DNA from: Brevundimonas sp.
Lineage (GTDB): Bacteria; Pseudomonadota; Alphaproteobacteria; Caulobacterales; Caulobacteraceae
Direction of reading: 5' to 3'
DNA: 64,000 nt
Assembly (NCBI RefSeq): GCF_027484365.1
Contig: NZ_JAIXTC010000025.1
Span: forward strand, 1 to 64,000
The translations under genes and the position numbers were made by a program. Position 1 is the stretch's first letter; each line of letters opens with the position of its first letter. A model generated the notes under the pieces. It had not been told where the DNA came from and ran no database searches. It was given only the letters and a program-made list of their open reading frames with translations. Positions 25,969-34,804 of the stretch are shown here, in pieces.

Positions 25969-26040
25969 CGCAGGTGCGTACAGAACCTTCGGGTGCCTTC
26001 TTCCCGATGGAGAGTGACTGGTATAGCGGATCCTCCATCG
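25969..26040. promoter_or_regulatory. Inverted repeats in the HxlR / SDR divergent promoter
   Basis: CGCA GG TGCG (25969-25978) lies just ahead of the HxlR start. CGATGGAG (26005-26012) and CTCCATCG (26033-26040) are perfect inverted copies flanking GGTATAGC, which could serve as a -10 region for the SDR gene. Their placement fits operators for the HxlR regulator, but this is inference. Confidence 0.45.
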
Positions 26041-26066
26041 GTTCACATCCGTTTTGGAGACACCCC

Positions 26067-26813
26067 ATGGATACCGCCAGAGACACCGTCCTGATCACCG
26101 GCGGCGGCACCGGCATCGGCCGCGCCTTCGCCGAGGCCCTGCACGCGAAGGGCGCAAAGGTCATCATCGCCGGCCGCCGAGCCGGGGTGCTGCAAGAGGT
26201 CTGCGCCGCCAACCCCGGCATGGCGTTCGAGACGGTCGACGTCGCCGACGCCGCGTCCATCAACGCCCTGGCCGCACGGGTCATCGCCGCCCATCCGGAC
26301 CTGAACGCGGTGATCTCGAACGCCGGGATCATGAAGGCCGAGAGCCTGTCGGGCGGGACGTTCGACATGGGCGTCGTGGACGAGACGGTCGCCATCAACC
26401 TGCTCGGCACGATCCGGCTGGCGGCGGCGGTCCTGCCGCACCTGCTGACGAAGCCCTCGGCCAGTTTCGTCACCGTGTCGTCGGGCCTGGCCTTCGTGCC
26501 GCTGGCGGCGACCCCGACCTATTCGGCGACCAAGGCGGCCATCCATTCCTGGAGCCAGTCCCTGCGCAGCCAGCTGGCCGGCACCTCGGTCAGGGTGATC
26601 GAATGGGCCCCGCCTGCGGTGGCGACCGACCTGATGCCCGGCCATGCGGAGAACCCCAACTCCATGCCGCTGGCGGACTTCACTGCCGAGAGCCTGGCCC
26701 TGTTCGAGGCCGGCGACGACGAGGTTCAGGTGCAGCGGGTCCGGTTCCTCAGCGAGGCGGAGCGGCGGGGAGACTATGCTTCGGTGTTCGGGATGCTGAA
26801 CGGTGCGCACTGA
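26067..26813 (+). CDS. Short-chain dehydrogenase/reductase
   Basis: A 248-residue classical SDR. The coenzyme motif is TGGGTGIGRAFAEAL near residue 11, NAGIM lies near residue 88, and the active site YSATK near residue 154 follows a Ser in TVSSG. The overall pattern resembles DltE/YdfG-like NADP(H) oxidoreductases; the substrate is unknown. It is divergent from and probably controlled by the HxlR regulator. A strong hairpin follows its stop codon. Confidence 0.88.
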   Translation: MDTARDTVLITGGGTGIGRAFAEALHAKGAKVIIAGRRAGVLQEVCAANPGMAFETVDVADAASINALAARVIAAHPDLNAVISNAGIMKAESLSGGTFDMGVVDETVAINLLGTIRLAAAVLPHLLTKPSASFVTVSSGLAFVPLAATPTYSATKAAIHSWSQSLRSQLAGTSVRVIEWAPPAVATDLMPGHAENPNSMPLADFTAESLALFEAGDDEVQVQRVRFLSEAERRGDYASVFGMLNGAH

Positions 26814-26818
26814 GTTTG

Positions 26819-26852
26819 TCAGGAAATCTAAACGCCGTTGCAGATTTCCTGA
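26819..26852 (+). terminator. Hairpin after the SDR gene
   Basis: TCAGGAAATCT (26819-26829) and AGATTTCCTGA (26842-26852) are perfect eleven-base inverted copies around a twelve-base loop, six bases after the SDR stop. No T-run follows. A second hairpin, CGCGGTT GCG AACCGCG, is at 26861-26877. Together they are the likely transcript end. Confidence 0.6.
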
Positions 26853-26921
26853 GACCCCATCGCGGTTGCGAACCGCGGCGAGGCCGAACATGTTGCGGGT
26901 CCCTCCCCGAAAGCCGCCTGC

Positions 26922-28211
26922 ATGTTCGCCAGATTCTTCGCCATCCCGTTGTGGCAGCGCACCGCAGCGGGTTTCGCCCTGGGCATCATCGCCGGGTTGA
27001 TCCTCAGGGACCAGGCCGAGGTCTGGCTTCAGCCGATCGGCGACATCTATCTGAACCTGATCCGCATGGTCGTGGCGCCCCTGGTGCTGTTCACCATCGC
27101 CTCGTCGATTGCGAAACTGGGCGAAGGCGCCGGGGCAATCCGGCTGGGAGCGCGGACCATACTGTGGTTCGCGATCACGTCGTTGCTGGCCGTTCTGGTC
27201 GGGTTCGCCTTCGGACATCTGATCAATCCCGGCGTGGGTCTGGCCAACCTGCCCTTGGGCGAGGTGCGGGAGCGGGAGATCCCGACGCCGCTGGAGGTGC
27301 TGATCGGCATCGTCCCGACCAATCCGTTCGCCGCCCTGGCCGAAGGCAAGGTGCTTCAGATCATCTTCTTCTCGGCGCTCGTCGGGGCGGCGCTGGTGGC
27401 GCTGGGGGACCGGGCCCAGACGGCGCGGCGGTTCGTCGACGAGGGCGCGGCCATCGTCTTCCGCATCACCCGCTGGGTCATCCAGCTGACGCCCTTCGGC
27501 GTCTTCGGCCTGATCGGCTCGGTCGTCGGCGGCTACGGATGGGAGGCCCTGCTGCCGCTCGGGAAGTTCATTCTCGCCATCTATGCGGCCTGCCTGTTCC
27601 ACATCCTGATTGTCTATTCGGGCCTGCTGAAACTGCACGGACTGAAGGCGACGGCCTTTTTCCGCGGCGCCTTCGCGGCGCAGCAGACGGCGTTTGCGAC
27701 CTCCTCCTCGCTGGGCACCCTGCCCATCACCCTGCGCCAGACGGTGGAGCGGCTCGGCGTGCCCCAGGCCTATGCCGCCTTCGCCGTACCTCTGGGCGCC
27801 AACGTGAAGATGGACGGCTGCGGCGCCATCTACCCGGCCATCGCGGCCATCTTCATCGCCCAGTATTTCCAGATCGAGCTTTCAATCACCCAGTACGTCC
27901 TGATCGGTCTGACGGCGGTTCTGGGGTCGCTGGGCACGGCCGGCGTGCCCGGCACCTCCATCGTCATGCTGACCCTGACCCTGTCCACGGCGGGACTGCC
28001 GCTGGAGGGGATCGGCTACATCGTCGCCATCGACCGGATCATCGACATGATGCGCACGGCGACCAATGTAACCGGCCAGATGCTGGTCCCCGTACTGGTG
28101 GCCAAGGAGGAAGGCATCCTGAACGAGGGGATCTATAACGGCCATGTCGCCTGGCTGCCGGGCGATCCCGACGCCGAGACGCCCGAAGGCGTGCGGGCGG
28201 CCGGCATCTGA
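26922..28211 (+). CDS. Dicarboxylate/amino acid:cation symporter (DAACS family)
   Basis: A 429-residue inner-membrane transporter with eight or more hydrophobic segments and two re-entrant loops. The substrate-site loop contains ATSSSLGTLPIT (the serine-rich HP1 tip), and NVKMDGCGAIYP matches the NMDGT-type motif of the family with GCG variation. LGTAGVPGTSIVML is the HP2 loop. Members take up glutamate, aspartate or C4-dicarboxylates with Na+ or H+. Substrate choice cannot be read here. It is followed by tRNA-Val. Confidence 0.9.
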   Translation: MFARFFAIPLWQRTAAGFALGIIAGLILRDQAEVWLQPIGDIYLNLIRMVVAPLVLFTIASSIAKLGEGAGAIRLGARTILWFAITSLLAVLVGFAFGHLINPGVGLANLPLGEVREREIPTPLEVLIGIVPTNPFAALAEGKVLQIIFFSALVGAALVALGDRAQTARRFVDEGAAIVFRITRWVIQLTPFGVFGLIGSVVGGYGWEALLPLGKFILAIYAACLFHILIVYSGLLKLHGLKATAFFRGAFAAQQTAFATSSSLGTLPITLRQTVERLGVPQAYAAFAVPLGANVKMDGCGAIYPAIAAIFIAQYFQIELSITQYVLIGLTAVLGSLGTAGVPGTSIVMLTLTLSTAGLPLEGIGYIVAIDRIIDMMRTATNVTGQMLVPVLVAKEEGILNEGIYNGHVAWLPGDPDAETPEGVRAAGI

Positions 28212-28274
28212 GGCTTGCCTCCGGACGGGGAGCGGGCTATGTCCCCGCCTCCCCGCTTCTGGCGGGCCCGAGAT

Positions 28275-28349
28275 GGATGCTTAGCTCAGCGGGAGAGCAC
28301 CTCGTTCACACCGAGGGGGTCGCAGGTTCAATCCCTGCAGCATCCACCA
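28275..28349 (+). tRNA. tRNA-Val (anticodon CAC)
   Basis: The acceptor stem GGATGCT pairs with AGCATCC. The D-arm is AGCTCAGCGGGAGAGC, the anticodon stem CTCG/CGAG holds the loop TTCACAC giving CAC, and the T-arm is GCAGGTTCAATCCCTGC. CCA is encoded. There is no integrase or duplicated tRNA end nearby, so no sign of island insertion. Confidence 0.96.
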
Positions 28350-28433
28350 TTTTTCTGGCGGGCAGCCGCCACACCAACCCTGCCCGCGGGATTTCGGTTC
28401 GAGACCTGCGCCTCACTCCTCATCCCGTCTCCC

Positions 28434-30071
28434 TCATTCCAGACGTGACGCCGCGCTCGCTTCGCGCACGGCCTCGAACTCGTTGCCCGGGATCCAGGCG
28501 GGCCAGTCGCGGCTGTTGGCCAGGTCGCGGCCCACGCGATAGAGCAGTTGCAAATCCTGGGCCGCGCCCTCCATCGACCAGTCGGAGGACCATGCGTCGG
28601 TGGGCTGGTGATAGCGGTCGCGGACATAGGCGCGGCTGGCGTCGGACGCCCCGGTGAAGCCGGCGGCGGCGAACAGGGCCGGGACGCCCATCTTGGCCAG
28701 GGGGAAGTGGTCCGAGCGATAGAAGGCACCGACCTGGGGCGCCGGGTCAGGGATCAGGGACCGCCCCTCTTCCGAGGCCAGATCGGCCAGCCGGTTCTGG
28801 GCGTCGGTCTTGCCGAAGCCGATGACCACGATCTCGGACGACGCCGGGCCGGGCAGAAGGCTGTCCATATTGATGTTGACCACCGTGGTCTCCAGCGGAA
28901 CCAGCGGATGGGCCGCATAGTGGTAGGCGCCGAGCAGCCCCGCCTCCTCCGCCGCCCAGGAGACGAACAGGATCGACCGGTCGGTGCTCGGCGCCTCGGC
29001 ATAGAGGCGGGCCAGTTCCAGGATGGCCGCCACGCCCGTCGCGTTGTCCACGGCGCCATTATAGATGTCGTCGCCCGCCGCATTGGCCACGGCGCGCCCG
29101 TAGGCGTCCCAGTGGGCCCCGTACAGGATCGTCTCGTCCGGATGACGCCGCCCGGGCAGGCGGGCCGCGACGTTGCGGGTCGTCAGGCGGCTGAAGGTCT
29201 GGCCGAAGTCGAGCGACATCGTCACCCCGTCCAGCGCCACCGGGCGGAAGTCCGACGACTGGGCCGCCGTCTTCAGCGTCGCATAGTCGAGGCCCGCCGC
29301 CGTCATCAGCCGCGCGGCCTGTTCCTGCTGGATCCAGCCCTGGGCCTGAACCCGCTCGCGCTCGGGATCGGCGCGGACGATGTCGAGGCCGGGAGCGGTG
29401 GAGGAGTTCTGCAGGGTGTTCCACGGATAGCCGGCCCCCGCCGTCTCGTGGATGACGAAGACGGCCGCCGCCCCGCGCCGGGCCGCCTCCTCGAACTTGT
29501 AGACCCACCGCCCGTACCAGGTCATGCCCTGGCCGTCGAAGCGGTTGGCCGTGGGGCTGTCGGCCGCGACCTCGAAGTCCGGATCGTTGACCAGCATCAG
29601 GACGACCTTGCCCCGGACGTCGACGCCCTTGAAATCGTCCCAGCCGCGTTCGGGCGCCGAGACGCCATAGCCGACGAAGACCACCGGGGCGTCGGAGATG
29701 GTGATGTGGTTCTGCGGCCGGTGACTGTTGGCGATAATGTCGGCGCCGCGCTGGAGCGTGATCGTCTCGCTGCCGGCCGTGGCCGTGATGACGGCCGGTC
29801 CGTCCTGGACGAAGCGGTTGATCGGCACGGTCTGGAAATATGTGCCGTCGTCGCCTGCGGGTTCGAGGCCGAGGGCCCGGAACTGGTCCGCGATCCAGGT
29901 CACCGAGCGCTCCTCGCCCGCCGTGGTCGGGGCGCGGCCTTCGAAATCATCGCCCGCCAGCACGGCGACCGCGGCGTTCAGCCGGTCCGGGTCGATGCGG
30001 CCCGCCTGGGCTGCGGCGCCTGAGGCGGACAGGACGAAGGCGAGGACGGCGAGGCTGACACGGACGGACAC
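28434..30071 (-). CDS. Exported M28-family metallopeptidase
   Basis: A 545-residue zinc aminopeptidase/carboxypeptidase-type protein. A signal peptide (SLAVLAFVLSASGAAAQA) is followed by an inserted PA domain (about 120-280) and then the M28 catalytic core. Zinc ligands appear in GAHWDAYG, NGAVDNATG, WAAEEAGLLG (catalytic Glu), NMDSL and a final His in RYHQPTDAW. It probably trims peptides in the periplasm. I choose the GTG at 30071 because GAAAGAG lies upstream and the signal peptide then starts cleanly; upstream GTG starts at 30080 and 30116 are alternatives. Confidence 0.88.
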   Translation of the reverse strand: MSVRVSLAVLAFVLSASGAAAQAGRIDPDRLNAAVAVLAGDDFEGRAPTTAGEERSVTWIADQFRALGLEPAGDDGTYFQTVPINRFVQDGPAVITATAGSETITLQRGADIIANSHRPQNHITISDAPVVFVGYGVSAPERGWDDFKGVDVRGKVVLMLVNDPDFEVAADSPTANRFDGQGMTWYGRWVYKFEEAARRGAAAVFVIHETAGAGYPWNTLQNSSTAPGLDIVRADPERERVQAQGWIQQEQAARLMTAAGLDYATLKTAAQSSDFRPVALDGVTMSLDFGQTFSRLTTRNVAARLPGRRHPDETILYGAHWDAYGRAVANAAGDDIYNGAVDNATGVAAILELARLYAEAPSTDRSILFVSWAAEEAGLLGAYHYAAHPLVPLETTVVNINMDSLLPGPASSEIVVIGFGKTDAQNRLADLASEEGRSLIPDPAPQVGAFYRSDHFPLAKMGVPALFAAAGFTGASDASRAYVRDRYHQPTDAWSSDWSMEGAAQDLQLLYRVGRDLANSRDWPAWIPGNEFEAVREASAASRLE

Positions 30072-30179
30072 GGGCGACACTCTTTCACGGACGGCGGGAG
30101 ATCGACCCTGACCCACCGGCCCGGCGCTGTCGAGCGAAGGCGGTGGACCGGAGTTGACCGAGTGGGTCGTGGGACGGAT

Positions 30180-31724
30180 CTAGAGGATCGCCAGCGCGCG
30201 ATAGAGCGGGACGGTCTGGTCAAGAAAGCGGCGTGCCATGTCGCCGAGCGCGGATAAATTGTCCTCGCGGGTGACCATCCCGGAGCCATTTCGGAAGGCG
30301 CGCTCATCGGTTGTCTGGAACACGTCCCAGACCGACAGGGCGATCTCCTCCGTCGAGCGCGCGCCGGCCAGCCAGGCGCGCAGAAACAGCTGGGCCGAGC
30401 GCGGCGTCAGGATGCCGCCTCCGGTCGTCGGCGAGGCCATATGGTTCAGGTGGGGGCCGGTGACGGCGCGGTCGAGGACGAGACGGTTGTAGTCCTCGCA
30501 TCGCGCGCGGATCTCGGGGGTGAAGGTCTGGGCCGGGCGCAACACGCCCATGCCGACAAGGTTGATCAGGGCGGCAATCACGTCGCTGCGCCTCAGGCCG
30601 GAGACGCCGGGCGCGGCCATGAGTGCGGTCGTGGTCTTCGGGCGGAAGTCCTCGCTCGCCAGGGCGATCGCAAGCGGCCCGTAGGTCGCCTCGGGCAGCA
30701 CGAGCTCGCCCTGGCCCCCCGTGAGCTGGAAGTCGATCTCGTCGAGCCCGCAGGCGAGGACGAAGGCCTGGGCGTCCAGCCTCGCCGTTTGTTCCGCCGG
30801 CGACAGGGTCCGGGCGGCCTTGGCGAAGACGTCGGGCCGGAACTGCTGGTTGACGAGGAAGTCGCGGACGGACTCGCGCAGCACCGGGTCCTTCTGCCGG
30901 TCCAGCAGGGCCACTCCGGCGGGCGGGAGGTGGAGTGCGTTGACCCGGTCCAACAGCCGCGCGGACGTGACGAAGCGCAGGTCGGCGTCCGCCAGCGCCC
31001 CGGCGACTTCCGAGAAGTACGGCACGTGCCAGTCGGCGTTGAGATACTCGTGGCCCAGGTATTGGGCGCCGACCTTGCGCAATGACGCGGCATGGCTGGC
31101 GGCGGGGCGGTTCTCGGCGAAGAAGCGGCCGTCGGCGGCGGCGACATCCTCCGTGAACTCCAGCGCGCCCTCGATCCGGGCCTCGGGCGCCCCGGCCGGC
31201 CGGGCCGTGTGGCCGAGTTTCAGCAGGTGGCGCACCGGCGACCGGGAGGCCCAGCCCGGCTGGCAGTTGTAGCTCAGATAGACGCCGCCGCCGGGCTTCA
31301 GCCGGTCCCGCAACAGCGCCACAATGACCCGACGGCTGTCGTCCGAGACCCAGCTCCACACCCCGTGCAGGGTGATGATGTCGAACTGCGGCAGGTCGTC
31401 CCTCGCTGCGAATGTCCCGAAATCCTCGGCGTAGAGTTGCACGGCGCCGTCGAACGACGTCGCCAGTGCGCGGGCGTGCTCGACATGGGCCGGATTGATG
31501 TCGACGCCGCGGAAGTCGCCGTCGCTGGCGGCGGCGTGCAACGCCAGCGAAACCCCTTGCCCCATGCCGAGTTCGAGGCAGGTCGGGGCCTCCGGCACGG
31601 AGATGTCCACGCCCGCGACCAGGCCGCAGAACCGCAGATGGGCCGGTCCGAGCTCGTGGTAGTAGCCGGCCGTGTATTCCAGCTCGGCATAGTGTCGGGA
31701 CTGTGGGCCTCGGGACGCGCTCAT
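30180..31724 (-). CDS. SAM-dependent methyltransferase with a methyltransferase regulatory domain
   Basis: A 514-residue cytoplasmic protein. The N-terminal class I methyltransferase domain has TCLELGMGQGVSLALHA as motif I, FRGVDINPAHVEHAR as motif II and FDIITLHGVWSWVSD around motif IV. The C-terminal about 300 residues fit the methyltransferase regulatory domain seen with such enzymes, rich in Leu/Ala helices. The substrate is unknown; relatives sit near envelope genes. The ATG at 31724 has AAGAGG upstream. The long open frame upstream of it is rejected as Arg/Pro-rich shadow. Confidence 0.8.
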   Translation of the reverse strand: MSASRGPQSRHYAELEYTAGYYHELGPAHLRFCGLVAGVDISVPEAPTCLELGMGQGVSLALHAAASDGDFRGVDINPAHVEHARALATSFDGAVQLYAEDFGTFAARDDLPQFDIITLHGVWSWVSDDSRRVIVALLRDRLKPGGGVYLSYNCQPGWASRSPVRHLLKLGHTARPAGAPEARIEGALEFTEDVAAADGRFFAENRPAASHAASLRKVGAQYLGHEYLNADWHVPYFSEVAGALADADLRFVTSARLLDRVNALHLPPAGVALLDRQKDPVLRESVRDFLVNQQFRPDVFAKAARTLSPAEQTARLDAQAFVLACGLDEIDFQLTGGQGELVLPEATYGPLAIALASEDFRPKTTTALMAAPGVSGLRRSDVIAALINLVGMGVLRPAQTFTPEIRARCEDYNRLVLDRAVTGPHLNHMASPTTGGGILTPRSAQLFLRAWLAGARSTEEIALSVWDVFQTTDERAFRNGSGMVTREDNLSALGDMARRFLDQTVPLYRALAIL

Positions 31725-31770
31725 CCCGACCTCTTGCACCAGACGGGGCCCGCGAGGCGAGACCCGTTCG

Positions 31771-32151
31771 TCAGGCGGCAGCGGGCTTGTTGGCGAGGCA
31801 CCAGGCGGCGGTGACTTCGATCGTCTCCGGCGAGGCGTCGTCCTCAACGGCGACCGAGCTGGCGAAGTACTGGGCCACTTCGTCCGCAGTCATCGACTGA
31901 AGCGCCAGGCCCTCCCAGTCGTTCAGAGCCGCGCGCACCGCCGTGACGTCTCCGGCGGGCGTCCGGGCCTCCAGCGCCGTCTGTTTCAGCGCCAGATAGG
32001 CCATGCAGGCGACCGCCTGGTCGACGCCGGTCGCACCGCTGACGACCTCGGCGAGGGGCGTCGCCGGTGCGGCCGGAGCCTCGGCCTTCTGCTGGCAGGC
32101 GCCGAGCGCAAGGACGGCGGCGGTGAAGGCGGTCGTGCGACGGACGGTCAT
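31771..32151 (-). CDS. Small lipoprotein of unknown function
   Basis: A 126-residue protein with a textbook lipobox LALGACQQ (Cys near residue 19), so it is probably lipid-anchored to the outer membrane. The mature part has two cysteines (AVACMAYLAL and TAAWCLANK) that could form a disulfide in a small helical bundle. No family was recognised. It follows the caspase-like gene by 30 bases on the same strand and may be in its operon. Confidence 0.72.
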   Translation of the reverse strand: MTVRRTTAFTAAVLALGACQQKAEAPAAPATPLAEVVSGATGVDQAVACMAYLALKQTALEARTPAGDVTAVRAALNDWEGLALQSMTADEVAQYFASSVAVEDDASPETIEVTAAWCLANKPAAA

Positions 32152-32181
32152 GACTCTACTCCTGCGGGGTTCGGAAACGGC

Positions 32182-34584
32182 TCAATGCGAACCGGCGTTG
32201 TATCCACTTGACGCCAGGCGCAGGACCACGTCGTCGACCTGGACCCCGCCCCGGTCGATGACCAGGTTCTGATAGTTGCGCTGGCCGTCAATGGTTTCGG
32301 ACTCGACGTTCTCGACCTCGGCCACGAACTGGCGACGCAGATAGGTGGCCAGTTCGCCGGCGGTGACCATGCCGTCGCCGTCGACATCGCCCGCCCCGCC
32401 CAGACCCGCGCGCAGGAAGTGGGACAGATAGCCGCCGGCCTCGAACTTGTCGGCCACGGCGCTGGTCAGGTCTTCTTCAGACGAGAACAGACCCATCACG
32501 CCCGGGCGATCGACGACGTTGCGGGCAAAGCCGCCTGAGAAGCAGCTGTCGAGCACCAGCAGTGACAGACGCGTGTTCAGGCCGTCAAACATCTGGGCCA
32601 TGTCCTGATCGGTGATCTCGCCGTCGCGCAGGACGATCGATTCCATGCGGCCGTCCGGCTCGAGCGCGCTGGCGGCGGCGTCTTCCTGGCTGCCGTGGCC
32701 GGAGAAGAAGAACAGGAACATGTCGTCCGGTCCCGCCTGGCGCGCGACATCCTGGAAGGCGCGACGCACGCCGCCGACCGTGGCCTCGGCATTTGTCAGG
32801 ACCACGCTGGAGGGGTTCAGAACGCCGCCGCGCTGGAGGGTCTCGGCCAGCTTCTCGGCATCTTCGTCCGTATACGGAAGATCGTTGGCGACATCTCCGT
32901 AGTCCGAGATGCCGACCATGATGGCGAAGACGCGCGGACCACCCTCAACCGAGGCCTGACGCGGCGAACCCTGGCTGGGGACGACCGAAAACCGGTAGGA
33001 GCCCGTCTCGCCGGCGGCATAGGAGGTGACCCTCACCTGATATTCGCCGTCCTCCTGGATGACCGTGTCGAGGCGGCTGTTGGTGCCGTCCTCGCCGTCG
33101 TCGTTGTCGAGCTGTTCGCCCGAAGGCGTGGTCAGGATGATATAGGCGTCGAACGCCGAGGAGGTCAGCTCTGCGGCCACCCGCTGGCCGCGACGGCCGG
33201 TGAAGGTGAAGGTGTCGACGTATTCACCGCTGTCGAGCTGGTCGTCGCCTGACTGCAGCGCGCCGCCGACCGTGTCGCCGATCGAGATCGAACCGCCCTC
33301 GACCTCCTGACGCCCGCCCCGGTCCTCCACATAGGAGTCCTGACGCGGACGACCTTGAGAGGCGCGACCGTCGGCCGGGAAGACGCCCAGCCGATAGGCT
33401 CCGGCCTCACCCGAGGCGTAGCTGGTGGCGGTGATCTGGTAATCCCCGTCCTGCGGCAGGGTGACGAAGAGGCGGCTGTCCAGCGCGCCGTCGCCGTCGG
33501 GATCGTCGTCATTGAACTCCGACAGGCCCGGCCCCTGGATGGCGATGTAGGGGTCGAAGGCGGAGGACGACAGGCGCAGGTCCAGTTGCTGACCGCGACG
33601 CCCGCGCAGGGTGTAGGTGTTGATGTATTCGCCGCTGTCCAGCTGGCGGGCGCCCTGCCCGAGGTTGCCGTTGACGGTCTGACCGACCTGGATCGAGCCG
33701 TCGGCCTGACGCGCCGGCGGTTGGTAGGACTGCTGCGGCGGACGCCCGCCCCCGGCGTAGGGCGCACGTCCGCCCTGCTCTGCGAGGATCTGGTAGCGGC
33801 CGGTCTCGCCGGAACCGAAACTGGTCGCGGCGACCGTCACGACGCCGTCGGCGACGGCTGTAAAGGTCAGTCGGCTGTTGCGGCCGCCGCGCTGACCGGG
33901 GTCGTCGTCGTTGTCCTCGCTGAGACCGCCGGGGCCGCGCACCATCAGGTAGGCGTCAAAATCGCTGGCATCGAGACTGACCGTATAGGTCTCGCCGCGG
34001 CGGACCTGGAGTTGCCAGTCGTCGGCGAACTCCCCGGAAGTGAGCGTGCGGTCGCCCCGGGCCAGGGCGCCGGACGCGGAGCGGCCGGGCTGCAGGCCCC
34101 CGCCCCCGGCGTTCTGCTGGACGCGACCGCCGCCCGACGCCTGGGCATAGGCCCCCGCCCCCCCGCGACCGGCTCCGGCCCCGCCGCTCATCGACAGGCT
34201 GTAGCGGCCGCTCTCGCCGGGCTCATAGCTGGTCGCCGTGATCCGGTAGGTCCCGTCGGCCGGAAGGCGCACGTCGAGGCCGGCATTGGTGCCGTCATCG
34301 CCCGAGTCGTCGTTGTCTTCCTCGAAGTCCCCCGGACCGCGAATCATCAGATAGGCGTCGAAATCGTCCGAGCGCATGACCACCGAAAGCGGCTGGCCCG
34401 CCCGACCCTGAACCTCATAAACGTCAAGAAACTCGCCGGTATCGAGCTGATTGTCGCCACGCGAAAGCTCGCCCTGGACCGATCCGCCCGGCTGCAGCCG
34501 CTGTTGGGCGATGGCCGGACCCGTCAGCAGGGGCGTGGCCGCCATCGACAGCGAAAGGGCCGTGGAAAACAGGACGTTGCGCAT
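32182..34584 (-). CDS. Secreted caspase-like protease (orthocaspase) with four PPC-like repeats
   Basis: An 800-residue protein with a signal peptide (cleavage near PAIAQQ, residue 26). Four similar repeats of about 105 residues follow (about 30-135, 165-275, 300-410, 430-540). Each has LDSGEY.D.Y, a FDAY.. strand and an acidic DNDD loop, as in bacterial pre-peptidase C-terminal domains. The last about 255 residues form a peptidase C14 (caspase/metacaspase) domain with catalytic His 630 in FSGHGSQ and Cys 681 in LDSCFSGG. An EF-hand loop, DVDGDGMVTAGE (733-744), lies between the catalytic core and the C-terminus, suggesting calcium control. Linkers are Gly/Gln/Arg-rich. The target is unknown. 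Confidence 0.86.
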   Translation of the reverse strand: MRNVLFSTALSLSMAATPLLTGPAIAQQRLQPGGSVQGELSRGDNQLDTGEFLDVYEVQGRAGQPLSVVMRSDDFDAYLMIRGPGDFEEDNDDSGDDGTNAGLDVRLPADGTYRITATSYEPGESGRYSLSMSGGAGAGRGGAGAYAQASGGGRVQQNAGGGGLQPGRSASGALARGDRTLTSGEFADDWQLQVRRGETYTVSLDASDFDAYLMVRGPGGLSEDNDDDPGQRGGRNSRLTFTAVADGVVTVAATSFGSGETGRYQILAEQGGRAPYAGGGRPPQQSYQPPARQADGSIQVGQTVNGNLGQGARQLDSGEYINTYTLRGRRGQQLDLRLSSSAFDPYIAIQGPGLSEFNDDDPDGDGALDSRLFVTLPQDGDYQITATSYASGEAGAYRLGVFPADGRASQGRPRQDSYVEDRGGRQEVEGGSISIGDTVGGALQSGDDQLDSGEYVDTFTFTGRRGQRVAAELTSSAFDAYIILTTPSGEQLDNDDGEDGTNSRLDTVIQEDGEYQVRVTSYAAGETGSYRFSVVPSQGSPRQASVEGGPRVFAIMVGISDYGDVANDLPYTDEDAEKLAETLQRGGVLNPSSVVLTNAEATVGGVRRAFQDVARQAGPDDMFLFFFSGHGSQEDAAASALEPDGRMESIVLRDGEITDQDMAQMFDGLNTRLSLLVLDSCFSGGFARNVVDRPGVMGLFSSEEDLTSAVADKFEAGGYLSHFLRAGLGGAGDVDGDGMVTAGELATYLRRQFVAEVENVESETIDGQRNYQNLVIDRGGVQVDDVVLRLASSGYNAGSH

Positions 34585-34804
34585 GACGACTCTAACCCCC
34601 GAAAGACGGCGGGACATTGCCCGCTGTCCGGCTTGATGTCACGGGCTCGCGGAACGAGGGTCAGATTTCGACATCTTCCCGCCGTATCACCCTCATTCGG
34701 CCTTGATCGCGGCCCAAAAGCCCCGCCCCGCGAAATCCCCGCGCGGCCCAAACGAACGCCCCGCGCCGCTCGCCAATCCGGGCCCGGCGCCCTACGGAAC
34801 CGAC

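Noticed and set aside
26054..28138. A 694-codon ORF spanning the SDR and symporter genes
   Set aside because: It is a +1 frame shadow with Arg/Gly/Pro-rich low-complexity translation. Both genes it overlaps have strong family motifs in their own frames.
28275..28349. Genomic island insertion at tRNA-Val
   Set aside because: There is no integrase, no repeated tRNA 3' end, and the neighbouring genes have normal composition.
28355..28372. TGGCGG-GCAG-CCGCCA stem after tRNA-Val as an intrinsic terminator
   Set aside because: The T-run precedes rather than follows the stem on the forward strand and no T-run follows it on the reverse strand.
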